DNA from: JAAYBQ01 sp035403465
GTDB lineage: Bacteria; Spirochaetota; UBA4802; UBA5550
Reading direction: 5' to 3'
Assembly (NCBI GenBank): GCA_035403465.1
Contig: DAONFG010000015.1
Coordinates: forward strand, 1 to 63,237
DNA length: 63,237 nt
The notes under the pieces were generated by a model. It was not told the origin of the DNA, did not search any database, and was given only the letters and a program-made list of their open reading frames with translations. A program made the translations under genes and the position numbers. This document shows, piece by piece, positions 34,377 through 44,317 of the stretch. Numbering within the stretch: position 1 is the stretch's first letter; the number at the start of each line of letters is the position of its first letter.

Positions 34377-34396
34377 ACCGGGTCAGTTGACCCGGT
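34377..34396. terminator. Hairpin after paralogous lipoprotein 4
   Basis: ACCGGGTCA, loop GT, TGACCCGGT: a perfect 9-bp stem 39 bp past the gene ending at 34435, followed on the minus strand by TTCGGAAAAAG. Probable terminator. Confidence 0.65.
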
Positions 34397-34434
34397 ATTT
34401 GATGATAAAGATATTCCTTAAACAATTGCTATTA

Positions 34435-35208
34435 TTAGCCGAAGTTGAGCTCCATTTCGTCTGATTTGAGATCAAAGGATTCAAAGTATATATAAAGACC
34501 AAAAACATAACCTTCAGTAATGTCCACTGACTGGCCGTAATCTTCGTAGATTTTTTCGCCATCGTCATATAGGTAAGTTGCATCGTTCCAAACCTGACTA
34601 TAAACTTGGAATTTAACGGGGAACCCCTGTCTCTCCCAGTAAAGTCGATTATAAGTCTCCTGATAATCTACATTAAAATTTATGAGTGATGACCATGTAT
34701 CAGTAGTAGTTCCATGAACTCCGGTTAATGTAAATACGGAAACATTGACATTTGCGGTTTCACCAGCATTGATACTCTGTTTTGTCAGTCCCATGTATGC
34801 CGCATAATTACCAGCCGGGGAATCATTTACATACTTGACAGATTGCCCCACAACCAGGAAAGTTATGTCCTCTCCTGCGGGTACACTTAGTTCAACGTAG
34901 CTGCCATTAACATCGAGCAGGGCGCTATTTGCAACATCATGAGCATCTATACTTGCGGTAGCTATTACAGAATTACCTGAATACGCAGCAACATGAACAA
35001 CGTCAACACCTGCATTTTCCGCATTTGTAGTCTGCGCATATGCCTCCTTCTCAAAAAGTCCCAGTATCCTGTCAATAAACGACTTCGGCTCATGTTTAGC
35101 TATTGGTATATTCCCAAGGTTTATGCGGACAGTTGCAGTATCGGGATCGTAGCATCCCGTATAAGTAATTATTGATAATGTGATTATTGCCAGTATTAGT
35201 TTTTTCAT
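34435..35208 (-). CDS. Paralogous lipoprotein 4 (TVRINLGN family)
   Basis: 257 residues from ATG 35208 with GGAGTG upstream; the longer frame to 35247 has no RBS. Lipobox YTGC, then YDPDTATVRINLGNIPIAKH and SFIDRILGLFEKEAYA. The shared middle SYVELSVPAGEDITFLVVGQ is followed by a private C-terminal half (NFNVDYQETYNRLYWERQG). First gene of the tandem in reading direction. Role unknown; surface exposure is plausible. Confidence 0.82.
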   Translation of the reverse strand: MKKLILAIITLSIITYTGCYDPDTATVRINLGNIPIAKHEPKSFIDRILGLFEKEAYAQTTNAENAGVDVVHVAAYSGNSVIATASIDAHDVANSALLDVNGSYVELSVPAGEDITFLVVGQSVKYVNDSPAGNYAAYMGLTKQSINAGETANVNVSVFTLTGVHGTTTDTWSSLINFNVDYQETYNRLYWERQGFPVKFQVYSQVWNDATYLYDDGEKIYEDYGQSVDITEGYVFGLYIYFESFDLKSDEMELNFG

Positions 35209-35385
35209 TTTATTCACTCCTTTGCTCTGGTCTGCCATATGCTGCATTATTATGAGTTAAGCAGCATTCCGGGATAAAAGCCCGTCCGGGCTATACCCGC
35301 TCTTTTTTTATTTGATTCTTTCAAATATAATTGTAATTTATAAGATAAGATGTATATTGCAACAAATATTTAGAGGAGTACTATT

Positions 35386-36051
35386 ATGAAGAAGATAATA
35401 TCATTGATTATAGCGATTTTATTCCTTGGCACCTCGTCCCTTTTTGCGGAGATTAAAGTGCTCAAAGTCAAGGGGACTGTGGCGTACAAGACAGGCAAAG
35501 ACTGGACTGCGGTCAGTGCGGGTATGGATCTTCCCGAGGGCGTAAAGATAAGTACAGGGGCCAATTCATCCGCTGAACTGAAGCTCAATGCCCTTAACCA
35601 CACTATTACAATCAAACCCTATACTGTGATCCAGGTTTTCAGCAGGACCGACAGTAAAAATTCAGATACCAATGTGGGGCTTAAACGCGGAAACATTATC
35701 GTGAGGGTGCCTAAAGATAAAAAGGTAAAGACCGTGTTCAAGGTTACAACACCTATCGCCACATCCAGTGTGCGCGGAACTGCTGAGGATATTTTTTCCG
35801 GTACAAAGGAGATGATTGTCAAGGTGCTTGATGGTGAAATTGAAGGCTCCAACCGCCTTGGAAGGAAAAAGAATATCAGGGGCAGGCAGGTATTCCATCA
35901 GAAGAAGGGTGAACCCGGTTCCGATAATATTCTATCCAGGCTGCGTAAAGATTCAATTCCTGACTTTGAAGACAGCGATACAAGTCCGCTGGACAACAAG
36001 ACCGGAGAGGATGCGAAAGTCGGTGTCAGCATTATATGGTACTTACCGTAA
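35386..36051 (+). CDS. Exported FecR-domain protein
   Basis: 221 residues. The signal peptide is about 1-21 (ISLIIAILFLGTSSLFA). The FecR domain spans about 25-140: LKVKGTVAYKTGKDWTAVS, LPEGVKISTGANSSAEL, VGLKRGNIIVRV, FKVTTPIATSSVRGT. Free-standing FecR proteins act in the periplasm, often with barrels or TPR proteins. GAGGAG lies upstream of the ATG. It is followed at 59 bp by a small exported protein and then an outer-membrane protein, likely one unit. Confidence 0.87.
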   Translation: MKKIISLIIAILFLGTSSLFAEIKVLKVKGTVAYKTGKDWTAVSAGMDLPEGVKISTGANSSAELKLNALNHTITIKPYTVIQVFSRTDSKNSDTNVGLKRGNIIVRVPKDKKVKTVFKVTTPIATSSVRGTAEDIFSGTKEMIVKVLDGEIEGSNRLGRKKNIRGRQVFHQKKGEPGSDNILSRLRKDSIPDFEDSDTSPLDNKTGEDAKVGVSIIWYLP

Positions 36052-36110
36052 TTTCGATTACTAAGTGTTTCGCCCATAGCGGGCAGTAGAATGATCAAAA
36101 GGAGAATACA

Positions 36111-36518
36111 ATGAAATTTTTTAAAGTTACGGTTATTGCACTCACAGCAGTATTCATAAGTGCTTCGCTGTTTTCGCAGAGCAGCATTGAGAAAATAAGC
36201 GATATTGACCGGAAGGTAACAGCAACTTACGGAGACGCTGTCACGCTGTTCAAGGCAGAGACAAAAAAAGATGTTTCATTAAACTATAAAAATGATGAAC
36301 CTTTAACAAGGGGCATGGTTGCGCTTATGACCGCGAAGTACCTTGACCTTAAAGGAAGCTTCATGTACAACATTTTCGGGTCCCAGAGATATGCGGTCAA
36401 GGCCTGCATCGCCGAGGATCTGATGGATGCAGACAGCAGCGCGAATGACCTTATGAGCGGACCTGAGCTCATTGAAGTGCTGGCGAAGATCGCGCAGAGA
36501 AACGGGGAGAGTGAATAA
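36111..36518 (+). CDS. Small exported protein
   Basis: 135 residues with a signal peptide (1 to about 22, VIALTAVFISASLFS). The mature part is helical, with PLTRGMVALMTAKYLDLKGS and YAVKACIAEDLMD, which is like the pattern of S-layer-homology or Ca-binding helical repeats but too short to be sure. AAAGGAG precedes the ATG. Its stop overlaps the leader of the barrel gene, which starts 1 bp later. It probably partners that barrel. Confidence 0.7.
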   Translation: MKFFKVTVIALTAVFISASLFSQSSIEKISDIDRKVTATYGDAVTLFKAETKKDVSLNYKNDEPLTRGMVALMTAKYLDLKGSFMYNIFGSQRYAVKACIAEDLMDADSSANDLMSGPELIEVLAKIAQRNGESE

Positions 36519-36519
36519 G

Positions 36520-37878
36520 ATGAAAAAATTTAACATTATACTTCCTGTCATAATAGCTCTCTTCAGCGTAAACCTCTACGCGCAGTCTCAAACCTACGAC
36601 AGTTTCTTCTACAGCCCCAGGGTTGATGAGGATATGAAGGTGGTTGATGCGGGGAACTCATTCTCACGTAAAGGAATACAGTACGGTCTTGATATAAACC
36701 CGTCAATGATATACCAGGAGGCCGATGACTACAGGCTCTTCAGTTACCTGATAAACGCACGGCTCTGGGCAAAGACATACCTCTGGTCCGACAGCTTTTT
36801 ATATGTGCGTGTAAAGGATTCATACCTTGGTGTAATAAGCGCGGCCGATGCATATTCAAGCGTTGAATCGGACAACCTCTTTGACCTTGACCTCGCGTAC
36901 CTTGACGCGCGTTCATCCGCAGGCGCGGTGAAGTTTGCAATGGGAAGAAAATACTTCACCATGGGCACAGGACTTGTGCTGGACGGCAGGGGCGACGGCG
37001 CCGAGCTTTCATACAATGGTTCCATATTCTCAATGGATCTGCTTGGTATGTACACCGGGCTTCTGCTTAAAGATAACAATCCTTACGGCTTCAGCGACAG
37101 GGATACTGCTGACGGAGCGAAGAGGGTGTTCGCAGGCGGTAAAGCCTCAATTTATTATGAAAACCAGGAGTTCTACCTGCTGGGCCTTGCAGAGATTGAT
37201 CTCTCCGATCAGGATGATACACAGAAGACAAAATATGACGCGCAGTACTACGGTGCGGGCTTAAACGGGGTTTTTCTTGAAGGCTTTGCATATTATGCCG
37301 AGTTTGTATACGAAATGGGCAAGGGTTATGCAACAGGCAACAAGGAGACCGATATAAAAGCTTTTGCAATAAATTCAGGTTTAGACTGGTACCTGCCGGT
37401 GGCATTGAACCCGGTTCTCATGCTCCAGTACGCCTTTGCCACAGGTGACGAGAACAGGTCAAACTATACAACTTCAAACATGCAGGGATCGGATACAGAG
37501 GACAGCGGTTTCATGTACTTCGGAACATTCAATGGCGGTTACGCGCTCAAGCCTGTACTTGGCAACATGCATGTTATCAGCGCAGGCGCGTCATGCGCTC
37601 CATTCGCGGGCTCATCATCAGCAAGGCTGAAGAAGATGTCGCTAATGGCAAAATATTCATATTACATGAAGGATGTCACAACTGCAGGTGTAAATGAAGG
37701 CGACGGCGGCCTTGACGAGGCGTTCCTGGGTCAGGGTGTCGATGCTTCTCTCCGCTGGGAGATCTATTATGACCTGTCATTCTATATTAACTACGGAGTA
37801 TTCTTCCCCGGTTCCGCGTATGATTCAGGTACCGGTGAGACCCAATTCGCAATGGCCGGGATTAATTTAAGCTACTAG
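36520..37878 (+). CDS. Outer-membrane beta-barrel protein
   Basis: 452 residues from ATG 36520, where the signal peptide starts (KKFNIILPVIIALFSVNLYAQ); the upstream frame to 36472 is part of the previous gene. Alternating strands with Tyr/Trp/Phe girdles, VKFAMGRKYFTMGTGLVLDGRGDG as in alginate-export-like porins, and a last strand FAMAGINLSY. The substrate cannot be read. It completes the FecR, small protein, barrel cluster. Confidence 0.78.
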   Translation: MKKFNIILPVIIALFSVNLYAQSQTYDSFFYSPRVDEDMKVVDAGNSFSRKGIQYGLDINPSMIYQEADDYRLFSYLINARLWAKTYLWSDSFLYVRVKDSYLGVISAADAYSSVESDNLFDLDLAYLDARSSAGAVKFAMGRKYFTMGTGLVLDGRGDGAELSYNGSIFSMDLLGMYTGLLLKDNNPYGFSDRDTADGAKRVFAGGKASIYYENQEFYLLGLAEIDLSDQDDTQKTKYDAQYYGAGLNGVFLEGFAYYAEFVYEMGKGYATGNKETDIKAFAINSGLDWYLPVALNPVLMLQYAFATGDENRSNYTTSNMQGSDTEDSGFMYFGTFNGGYALKPVLGNMHVISAGASCAPFAGSSSARLKKMSLMAKYSYYMKDVTTAGVNEGDGGLDEAFLGQGVDASLRWEIYYDLSFYINYGVFFPGSAYDSGTGETQFAMAGINLSY

Positions 37879-38193
37879 TGAGCTCGCTGCCGCATGCCCT
37901 CGCCCGGACTAACCTGGCGGCCGTCCACCCTCTCCCGTCTTCGGCGGGCGAGGGTTATTGCATATACATAATGTGAACAGTCGTTTTGAATAAAGGACGG
38001 GGAAGAGGAATTATCATAAACATGTTTATGTTTGTATTGCCCCCTTCTCCCCTTCAGTTCCTCAAAACGGGAGAAGGGCCGGGGATGAGGGCATGCGGCA
38101 TGGCATCGCTCCAGACATTCCGGTTAAATTACTTGAAATTCCTGACATATCATAATACAATCACCCCACAGTCAATAGAACAGGAGGCCATTC
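37879..38193. repeat. Intergenic palindromic repeat, no gene
   Basis: Holds GCATGCCCTCGCCCGGAC near 37890 and the complementary GGGGATGAGGGCATGCGG near 38080, plus a CTCTCCCG ... CGGGCGAG hairpin. It is the same class as at 15030-15282 and 19165-19300. Confidence 0.6.
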
Positions 38194-40824
38194 TTGAACC
38201 GTGAAAAAATCCAGAAACTGATTGAACCCGTAAGCCGTTTTTTTGAACAGAACAAATTTGCCGGGCTGATTATAGGCTTTGCAGCCTTTATTATTATACT
38301 GCCCTTTACTTTTACAGACGCCTACCAGTTTTTTGAACTTAAACTATATGACCTGCGCTTCAAGACCAAGCCGTCTATTGCTGAATGGGACAAACTCTAT
38401 TTTCTTGATATTGACGAATACAGTACGATCGCCCTCGGTCAATTTCCATGGACGCGCGATATTTACGCGGCAAGCCTTACCCTGCTGAAGGAGCTTGGAG
38501 CGGAGCAGGTATCCTTTGATATAATGTTTCCGGACTCCTCCCCGCTGCAGGTTAACGAGGAATCATACAGGGGAATACTGGAGAACATGTCGGCGAGAAA
38601 AGCAGTAAAGGCGGATGAACTGTCGTCATTGATTAAAAACAATGACAGGCTGTTTGCCGACAGTTCTAAAAACAACGGGTCTGTTATGCTCGCCTTCACC
38701 TTCTCCGGTGACGAACTTACTCCTGAACAGGTGGCGCGTAGAAACACGCGCGAGCACCAGGCTGCTGTCAGGCGCTTTGATGCTGTATCATCAATCCCTG
38801 TCCCCGGGGACCACGCGGAGGATTTTAAGAAACTGTCTGACCATGAGATGATCAACATAGTTTATCCCATACCCGAACTGATGCAGTCAGGAAAAATGTT
38901 CGGTTTTGTCAACAGGTTCACTGACATTGACGGAACAATCCGCCGTGTAAAAATTATACAGGTCTTTAATAACCGCATATATTTCAACCTTTCAATGGTT
39001 ATGCTCATTGATGCGTGCGGTGTAAAGAAAGAGAATATTATAGTCAATCCCGGCAGGAATATTATCCTTAAGGACGCCTATAATCCTTTTAAAATGATCC
39101 AGGAGGATATCGTCATTCCAATTGATGACGAAGGGATGCTCTATGTCAACTGGGCAGGCCCCGGTGCGCGTGAGCAGTCTTTTCATATCCTGCCGTTTTA
39201 TGCCATGCTGGAATACAATGATTTCGCGCCCGGAGTTTACGAGTTTTTCGACAGTGCGGGCGGCGACGAGGGGATTATAAAAAGGGCAGGGCTTAATGCG
39301 CGCATTGCTGAACTTGAGAGGCTGTACTCTGCCGCAGGTACTGCTGATAAAAAAATAAAACTGGCAGCTGAAATAAAATCACTGAAGACTGAATTGCGGC
39401 AGGAGAAGCTTAAATACTTTGAACTGTTGAAAGATGAAAAAGTAAGGCTGGAGATGGAGTATAATGCATCAAAGTCAGCGCAGTTGAAAAATGATATAGC
39501 TGCAGTTGAGGATTCTATAAAGGCCGTGGAGCTTGTCCTGCGAACAGAGGAGGTGCAGGATAAAATACTCATCATAGGACTTACCGCAACCGGGACCCAC
39601 GATATAGCATCGATCCCGCTCCATAATGAATATCCAGGAGTGGGCACATACCATAACGTAGTGAATACAATTATCAACGGTGTGTATATCCGGAAACCCG
39701 GTACACTGGTAAACGTGCTGATGATCCTTTGTGTCGCACTGATTTCAGGTTTTGCGACAGGAAGACTCACATCCCGCAAATCGCTCGCCCTGGCAATCGG
39801 ATCATTCCTGCTGCTGAATGCTGTCATATTTTTTGCGTTCGTATTTTACAGTGTCTGGATTGAACAGCTCGGTGCAAACCTTGCACTGCTGATTCCCTCG
39901 GTATGCATAATCTCGATCAAGCTGATAAACGAAGAGGGCCAGAAACGCTTCATCAAGAACGCCTTCGCACGGTATATGGCGCCCGACGTTATTGAGCAGC
40001 TCATGGAACACCCCGAGGCCCTTGAACTGGGCGGTGAAAGCAGGAGAATTACAATCTTCTTTTCGGACGTTGCCGGGTTCTCGACAATATCAGAGAAGCT
40101 CTCCCCTCGCGAACTGGTTGATCTCCTCAATGAGTACCTCACTGAGATGACCGACATCATCATTTCGCACGGCGGAACAATCGACAAGTACGAAGGTGAC
40201 GCGATCATGGCATTTTACGGCGCGCCGCACCCGTACCCGGACCACGAGATCAGGGCGTGCATGGCAGCCATAGACATGAAGAGGAGGCTGCGCGAGCTTC
40301 AGGAGCACTGGAGGCATATAGGCCAGCATGAGCTTTACGTGCGCATGGGCATGAATACGGGTGAGGCTGTAGTCGGAAACATGGGCTCAAAGATGCACAT
40401 GGACTACACTGCCATGGGTGACTCGGTCAACCTGGCATCACGCCTTGAAGGGGCAAACAAGCATTACGGAACCACCGCGATGATAAGCGAGAACACGTAC
40501 AGGAATGCGAAGGATGTTATTGAGGTGCGCAGGCTTGATAATATCAGGGTAGTGGGCAAGACCGAGCCGATCCTCATATACGAGCTTCTGGGAAAGAAGG
40601 ATTCGCTGCCGCAGAAGGTTTACGACATGCTCGGGAAGTATCATGAGGGGCTTAAGATGTTTGATGAAAGGCAGTGGAAGAGGGCACTTAAACATTTTAA
40701 TGAAGCGCTGGATATTCTGTCTGACGACGGTCCATCGCAGACATATATTAAAAGATGTGATGAGTTTTTGAAGAGGCCGCCGTCAAAGAACTGGGACGGG
40801 GTATACACCTTCAAGACGAAGTGA
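38194..40824 (+). CDS. CHASE2-domain adenylate/guanylate cyclase
   Basis: 876 residues from TTG at 38194; the start is fixed by AGGAGG 6 bp upstream. One membrane helix is near 22-42, an extracytoplasmic CHASE2 sensor spans about 45-400 (FELKLYDLRFKTKP, FPWTRDIYA, VSFDIMFPD), and then come three closely spaced helices (about 505-575). The class III cyclase domain spans about 605-790, with metal-binding Asp in IFFSDVAGFS and EGDAIMAFYG and the substrate region MGDSVNLASRL. The tail ends with a TPR-like stretch. It makes cAMP or cGMP in response to an outside signal. A matching cyclic-nucleotide-binding protein is encoded at 44318. Confidence 0.93.
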   Translation: MNREKIQKLIEPVSRFFEQNKFAGLIIGFAAFIIILPFTFTDAYQFFELKLYDLRFKTKPSIAEWDKLYFLDIDEYSTIALGQFPWTRDIYAASLTLLKELGAEQVSFDIMFPDSSPLQVNEESYRGILENMSARKAVKADELSSLIKNNDRLFADSSKNNGSVMLAFTFSGDELTPEQVARRNTREHQAAVRRFDAVSSIPVPGDHAEDFKKLSDHEMINIVYPIPELMQSGKMFGFVNRFTDIDGTIRRVKIIQVFNNRIYFNLSMVMLIDACGVKKENIIVNPGRNIILKDAYNPFKMIQEDIVIPIDDEGMLYVNWAGPGAREQSFHILPFYAMLEYNDFAPGVYEFFDSAGGDEGIIKRAGLNARIAELERLYSAAGTADKKIKLAAEIKSLKTELRQEKLKYFELLKDEKVRLEMEYNASKSAQLKNDIAAVEDSIKAVELVLRTEEVQDKILIIGLTATGTHDIASIPLHNEYPGVGTYHNVVNTIINGVYIRKPGTLVNVLMILCVALISGFATGRLTSRKSLALAIGSFLLLNAVIFFAFVFYSVWIEQLGANLALLIPSVCIISIKLINEEGQKRFIKNAFARYMAPDVIEQLMEHPEALELGGESRRITIFFSDVAGFSTISEKLSPRELVDLLNEYLTEMTDIIISHGGTIDKYEGDAIMAFYGAPHPYPDHEIRACMAAIDMKRRLRELQEHWRHIGQHELYVRMGMNTGEAVVGNMGSKMHMDYTAMGDSVNLASRLEGANKHYGTTAMISENTYRNAKDVIEVRRLDNIRVVGKTEPILIYELLGKKDSLPQKVYDMLGKYHEGLKMFDERQWKRALKHFNEALDILSDDGPSQTYIKRCDEFLKRPPSKNWDGVYTFKTK

Positions 40825-40827
40825 CCT

Positions 40828-41769
40828 TTACCCGGCGAGTACGGTGTCCATGACAGAATCGTACTTGCTGAAAAGTCCCTTCATCATGGGATCGGTCACC
40901 ACTGCCATGACAATCTTTTTTTCCATGTCGTCTATGAATACACCCTCACCTGCGAAGTATTCCACAGCCTTTACGGGATCGGGTACTTCGCGCACCATGT
41001 TCACAAGGAAAGAGATCCTGTTCATGTCGCGCATGTTGAACGGCAGGTCCCTGTCCTTGTCCAGGTCCGCGGTTTTCTTGTAGGTGCGGATAATATCGCT
41101 CAGCTTGCTGAACTGGTCTATGTCCTCCTTGTATTTTTCAAAGAATTCCACCGGCACTGTACTGCCGGTTTCGCTCTCTGACATCATGAGCATTATGTAC
41201 TGGAACAGGTGGTAATTCCTTGATATGATGGACCTGAGTATTTCATCCGGAAGTTTCAGGAAATAGTTGATGAATGATGATATGTCTTTTACCGAGTTGA
41301 AGTACTGGTTGAGCATGACCGGTTCAAACTTTGAAAGTATCATGAACAGGAGCAGTTTGTCGTTTTGTATGTATTTTGAATGTACGGCCAGATCATACAG
41401 CCTTGATTTATCAAGAAAAAACAGTATCTCGTCGATTATCCGTTCGGTTGAATTATCATTAATACTGCAGTATCCGAATGTAAAGATTATAAGTCTCTCC
41501 AGTTTGTCGATGGTAAATTCAGGCGAGTTCATGAATTCCTGCATATGTTTCATATCCCTGAAAAGCAGAAGGAAGTACAAAAATTGCTGTGTCAGTTCAT
41601 AATCGTCCTCTTTGAATACGTTATCCACCAGTTCAAGAAATTCATCGATGGTCAGGTGTTCAAAAATCGGCTTTATCCTGTTAAGCTGGGGAAACGAGGA
41701 GTCGTGCATTATTGCTTCGACATAGAACAGCCTGAACTTGTTGTATTCTGTTGTTTCCGTATTATTCAT
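40828..41769 (-). CDS. Hypothetical helical protein
   Basis: 313 residues, acidic, almost all helical, with no signal peptide or membrane segment. Repeated two-helix patterns (FLELVDNVFKEDDYELTQQFL, FINYFLKLPDEILRSIISRNY) suggest an alpha-solenoid. It converges with the cyclase gene with 3 bp between the stops and lies divergent to the diguanylate cyclase. I do not recognise a family. A role linked to the signalling genes around it is possible but only by position. Confidence 0.7.
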   Translation of the reverse strand: MNNTETTEYNKFRLFYVEAIMHDSSFPQLNRIKPIFEHLTIDEFLELVDNVFKEDDYELTQQFLYFLLLFRDMKHMQEFMNSPEFTIDKLERLIIFTFGYCSINDNSTERIIDEILFFLDKSRLYDLAVHSKYIQNDKLLLFMILSKFEPVMLNQYFNSVKDISSFINYFLKLPDEILRSIISRNYHLFQYIMLMMSESETGSTVPVEFFEKYKEDIDQFSKLSDIIRTYKKTADLDKDRDLPFNMRDMNRISFLVNMVREVPDPVKAVEYFAGEGVFIDDMEKKIVMAVVTDPMMKGLFSKYDSVMDTVLAG

Positions 41770-41863
41770 ATGCCGAACCTAGCGGGTCTTTGACCGGATT
41801 ATATTTGTTAGTTTGTTAAGTGTAAAACAGTTTTACAGCGAGTTCAATTAAAAAAAGGGATCA

Positions 41864-43135
41864 TTGCAGCCGTTATTAAAAAAAAGTGCAATACACTGCT
41901 TTCAGGTTGACATGTTGCCTCCATGGCTTATAATTATATTGTGGTGGTATATGATAGATTTTCTGGACATGCGCTCAATAATCCTGGGAAACTCCCTTAC
42001 AGACATTGTTATCATTCTGATCATGTTTCTTGTCTGGCGGAAGTACCGTGAAAAGTTCAAGGGTTTAGGCTGCTGGTTTATTGCGTGCATTCTGCAGGTA
42101 ACCGGGCAGATACTGCTTCTTTTTCAGGGCAGCATCAATGATTTTATATCAGTATTGCTGGCCAACCTATTAATTATATCTGCCGGATTGATGCTGTTTT
42201 ACGGTATGGAGATTTTTACCTCTGCAAGGGGAAGGCACGGCATGTTTTTCCTCCTTCTTATCCCTGTGATCCCCTTATACTATTACTTCACTTTTGTAAC
42301 ACCGCTGCTTAATGTAAGAATATTAATTTTTTCAGTATCAGCAATATTCATATCGCTGAATTTTATTCACCTTCTCAATGTCAGGATTGATAAAAAACAC
42401 AGGTACCTGTACAGGCAGATTGTGGTTGTTTTTATTATCCTGGCAGTCGTTTATGCAGCAAGGATCATATTTAGAACAGGGAGCATTGACCAGGTATCCC
42501 TGGCAGGCATGAATTTGCCGGATAAACTCCTGATACTTACAATTTTAATGCTGTTCATACTTCTTGTCTTCTCGCTTGTCATTGTAATCAACAGCAGGCT
42601 GCTGCATGATATCAGCGAGTATCTGTCTGAACGTGAAAGGCTTGTGCAGGAATTCAAACGCATGGCCACGACTGACAGCCTTACCGGGATATACAACAGG
42701 ATGAAGCTTGAACCGATAATGACAGCCGAAGTGCTGCGGTCCAGGCGTTACGGCCGGATGCTGTCGGTCCTGCTGGTTGACATTGATCATTTTAAACTGG
42801 TGAACGATAATCACGGCCATAATATCGGTGATTCAGTGCTGCGGGACGTTGCCGCAGTGCTCAAAGAAAACCTGCGCGAAGCTGACAGCCTGGGACGCTG
42901 GGGCGGCGAGGAATTCCTGGTGGTTGCACCGGAAACAAGCACCGAGGGTGCACGTAAAATAGCAGAGAAACTCCGCGAAGCTGTTGCGGCGCACAAGTTC
43001 ATCAGGGATATTAAGGTAACAATAAGTGTCGGGGTTGCATCGCTAATGGCTGATGAATGGGAGGAGGATATGGTGCGGCGTGCTGACGAGGCCATGTACA
43101 TGGCAAAAAATTCAGGCCGCAACAGGATTGTCTGA
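41864..43135 (+). CDS. Membrane diguanylate cyclase (GGDEF)
   Basis: 423 residues if TTG at 41864 (AAAGGGA upstream) is the start; ATG 41951 is the alternative. About seven membrane helices fill residues 20-240. The GGDEF domain spans about 265-423: TDSLTGIYNRMKLEP, LLVDIDHFKLVNDNHGHNIGD, active site GGEEF in RWGGEEFLVVAP, and ADEAMYMAKNSGRN. It should make cyclic di-GMP. An RxxD inhibitory site is not obvious upstream of GGEEF. No input domain other than the membrane bundle is seen. Confidence 0.88.
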   Translation: MQPLLKKSAIHCFQVDMLPPWLIIILWWYMIDFLDMRSIILGNSLTDIVIILIMFLVWRKYREKFKGLGCWFIACILQVTGQILLLFQGSINDFISVLLANLLIISAGLMLFYGMEIFTSARGRHGMFFLLLIPVIPLYYYFTFVTPLLNVRILIFSVSAIFISLNFIHLLNVRIDKKHRYLYRQIVVVFIILAVVYAARIIFRTGSIDQVSLAGMNLPDKLLILTILMLFILLVFSLVIVINSRLLHDISEYLSERERLVQEFKRMATTDSLTGIYNRMKLEPIMTAEVLRSRRYGRMLSVLLVDIDHFKLVNDNHGHNIGDSVLRDVAAVLKENLREADSLGRWGGEEFLVVAPETSTEGARKIAEKLREAVAAHKFIRDIKVTISVGVASLMADEWEEDMVRRADEAMYMAKNSGRNRIV

Positions 43136-43198
43136 TAGTGCCCGGACTTCTTAATCCGTAATTGTTATAATCAATGATGCAGTGAATTGATCCCCTGT

Positions 43199-44128
43199 TC
43201 AGGGAACATACCTGTGCGAGTCGATTATTTTTCCTGCAGCACCCGCATCAGCGCCGTTTAACCAGTGTATCCTGAACCCCCTGCGTTCCATCCCCCTGAA
43301 CCATGTCATCTGTCTCTTTGCGAACCTGTGAATCTCTGTCCTGAGCTTAACGGTCATCTCATCCAGGCTCATTTCACCTGCAATATGCATTGCAGCGTAC
43401 CTGTACTCAAGGCCCAGCCTGATCATCTTTTCATGGGGTACTCCCGATTCCAGCAGATCCCTGACCTCGGCCACAAGCCCCTGCGAAATACGTTCATCAA
43501 GCCTTTTATCAATCCTTGCAACAAGTTCATCGCGCGGAAGTGTTATGCATATGATCAGCGGCCGCAGTTCAGGGTACACCGCATTTTTAACCGTTTCAGG
43601 CTCATTCATGGAGCGTGCGATTTCGATCCCCCGTATAATGCGCCGTCTGCTTGACCTGTCGGTCCTGGAATAGACCTCAGGAGATTCCGACCTCAGCAGG
43701 GTTTCAAGTTCATCTGTAGGCTTCTCCTCCAGGATCGCACGGAGCAAGGCGTCGCACGGCGTCTCCGGAAGCGAAAAGCCCTTCAGTGCCGCCTCGATGT
43801 AAAGTCCTGAACCGCCCGTAAGCAGCGGTATCCGGCCCCTGGACTTCACACACTTAAGGGCAGTATTGAAATCATCAAGGTACCTGTACAGGCTGTACTC
43901 TTCACCCGGCGCTGCTATGTCAATAAGGTGGCAGGGCACGTTGCCTGATGGTGTGCGGTATTCATCAAGGTCCTTCCCTGTGCCTATGTCCATGCCGCGG
44001 AATACCTGGCGGGAGTCGCCTGATATGATCTCGCACCCGTATTTCAGGCTGATCTTCACCGCGAGCGATGTTTTGCCGCAAGCAGTGGGTCCGATCAGAG
44101 ATAATATGTTATAGTTTACGTTCTCCAT
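43199..44128 (-). CDS. miaA: tRNA dimethylallyltransferase
   Basis: 309 residues. MiaA adds the dimethylallyl group to A37 of tRNAs reading UNN codons. P-loop GPTACGKTS is at 13-21, DSRQVFRGMDIGTGK at about 38-52, the tRNA-binding LTGGSGLY at about 103-110, and QMTWFRG near 283. Length and order are normal. It stands alone on the minus strand between signalling genes. Confidence 0.95.
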   Translation of the reverse strand: MENVNYNILSLIGPTACGKTSLAVKISLKYGCEIISGDSRQVFRGMDIGTGKDLDEYRTPSGNVPCHLIDIAAPGEEYSLYRYLDDFNTALKCVKSRGRIPLLTGGSGLYIEAALKGFSLPETPCDALLRAILEEKPTDELETLLRSESPEVYSRTDRSSRRRIIRGIEIARSMNEPETVKNAVYPELRPLIICITLPRDELVARIDKRLDERISQGLVAEVRDLLESGVPHEKMIRLGLEYRYAAMHIAGEMSLDEMTVKLRTEIHRFAKRQMTWFRGMERRGFRIHWLNGADAGAAGKIIDSHRYVP

Positions 44129-44317
44129 AATCCTTTTGAAGTTATTTTCTTAAACAATTTACACAGGTAGAGTCAAGGATTTTACAAAATCTGCTGTAAA
44201 AGTCGTTATCATCTTTTCTGCTCATTATATTACAATCAGGGACGATAATAGTATAAGATCTGGATAATTGTCCATAGTCTTGGAAGTAAATAATATGATT
44301 AAAAAATACGGCAGCTG

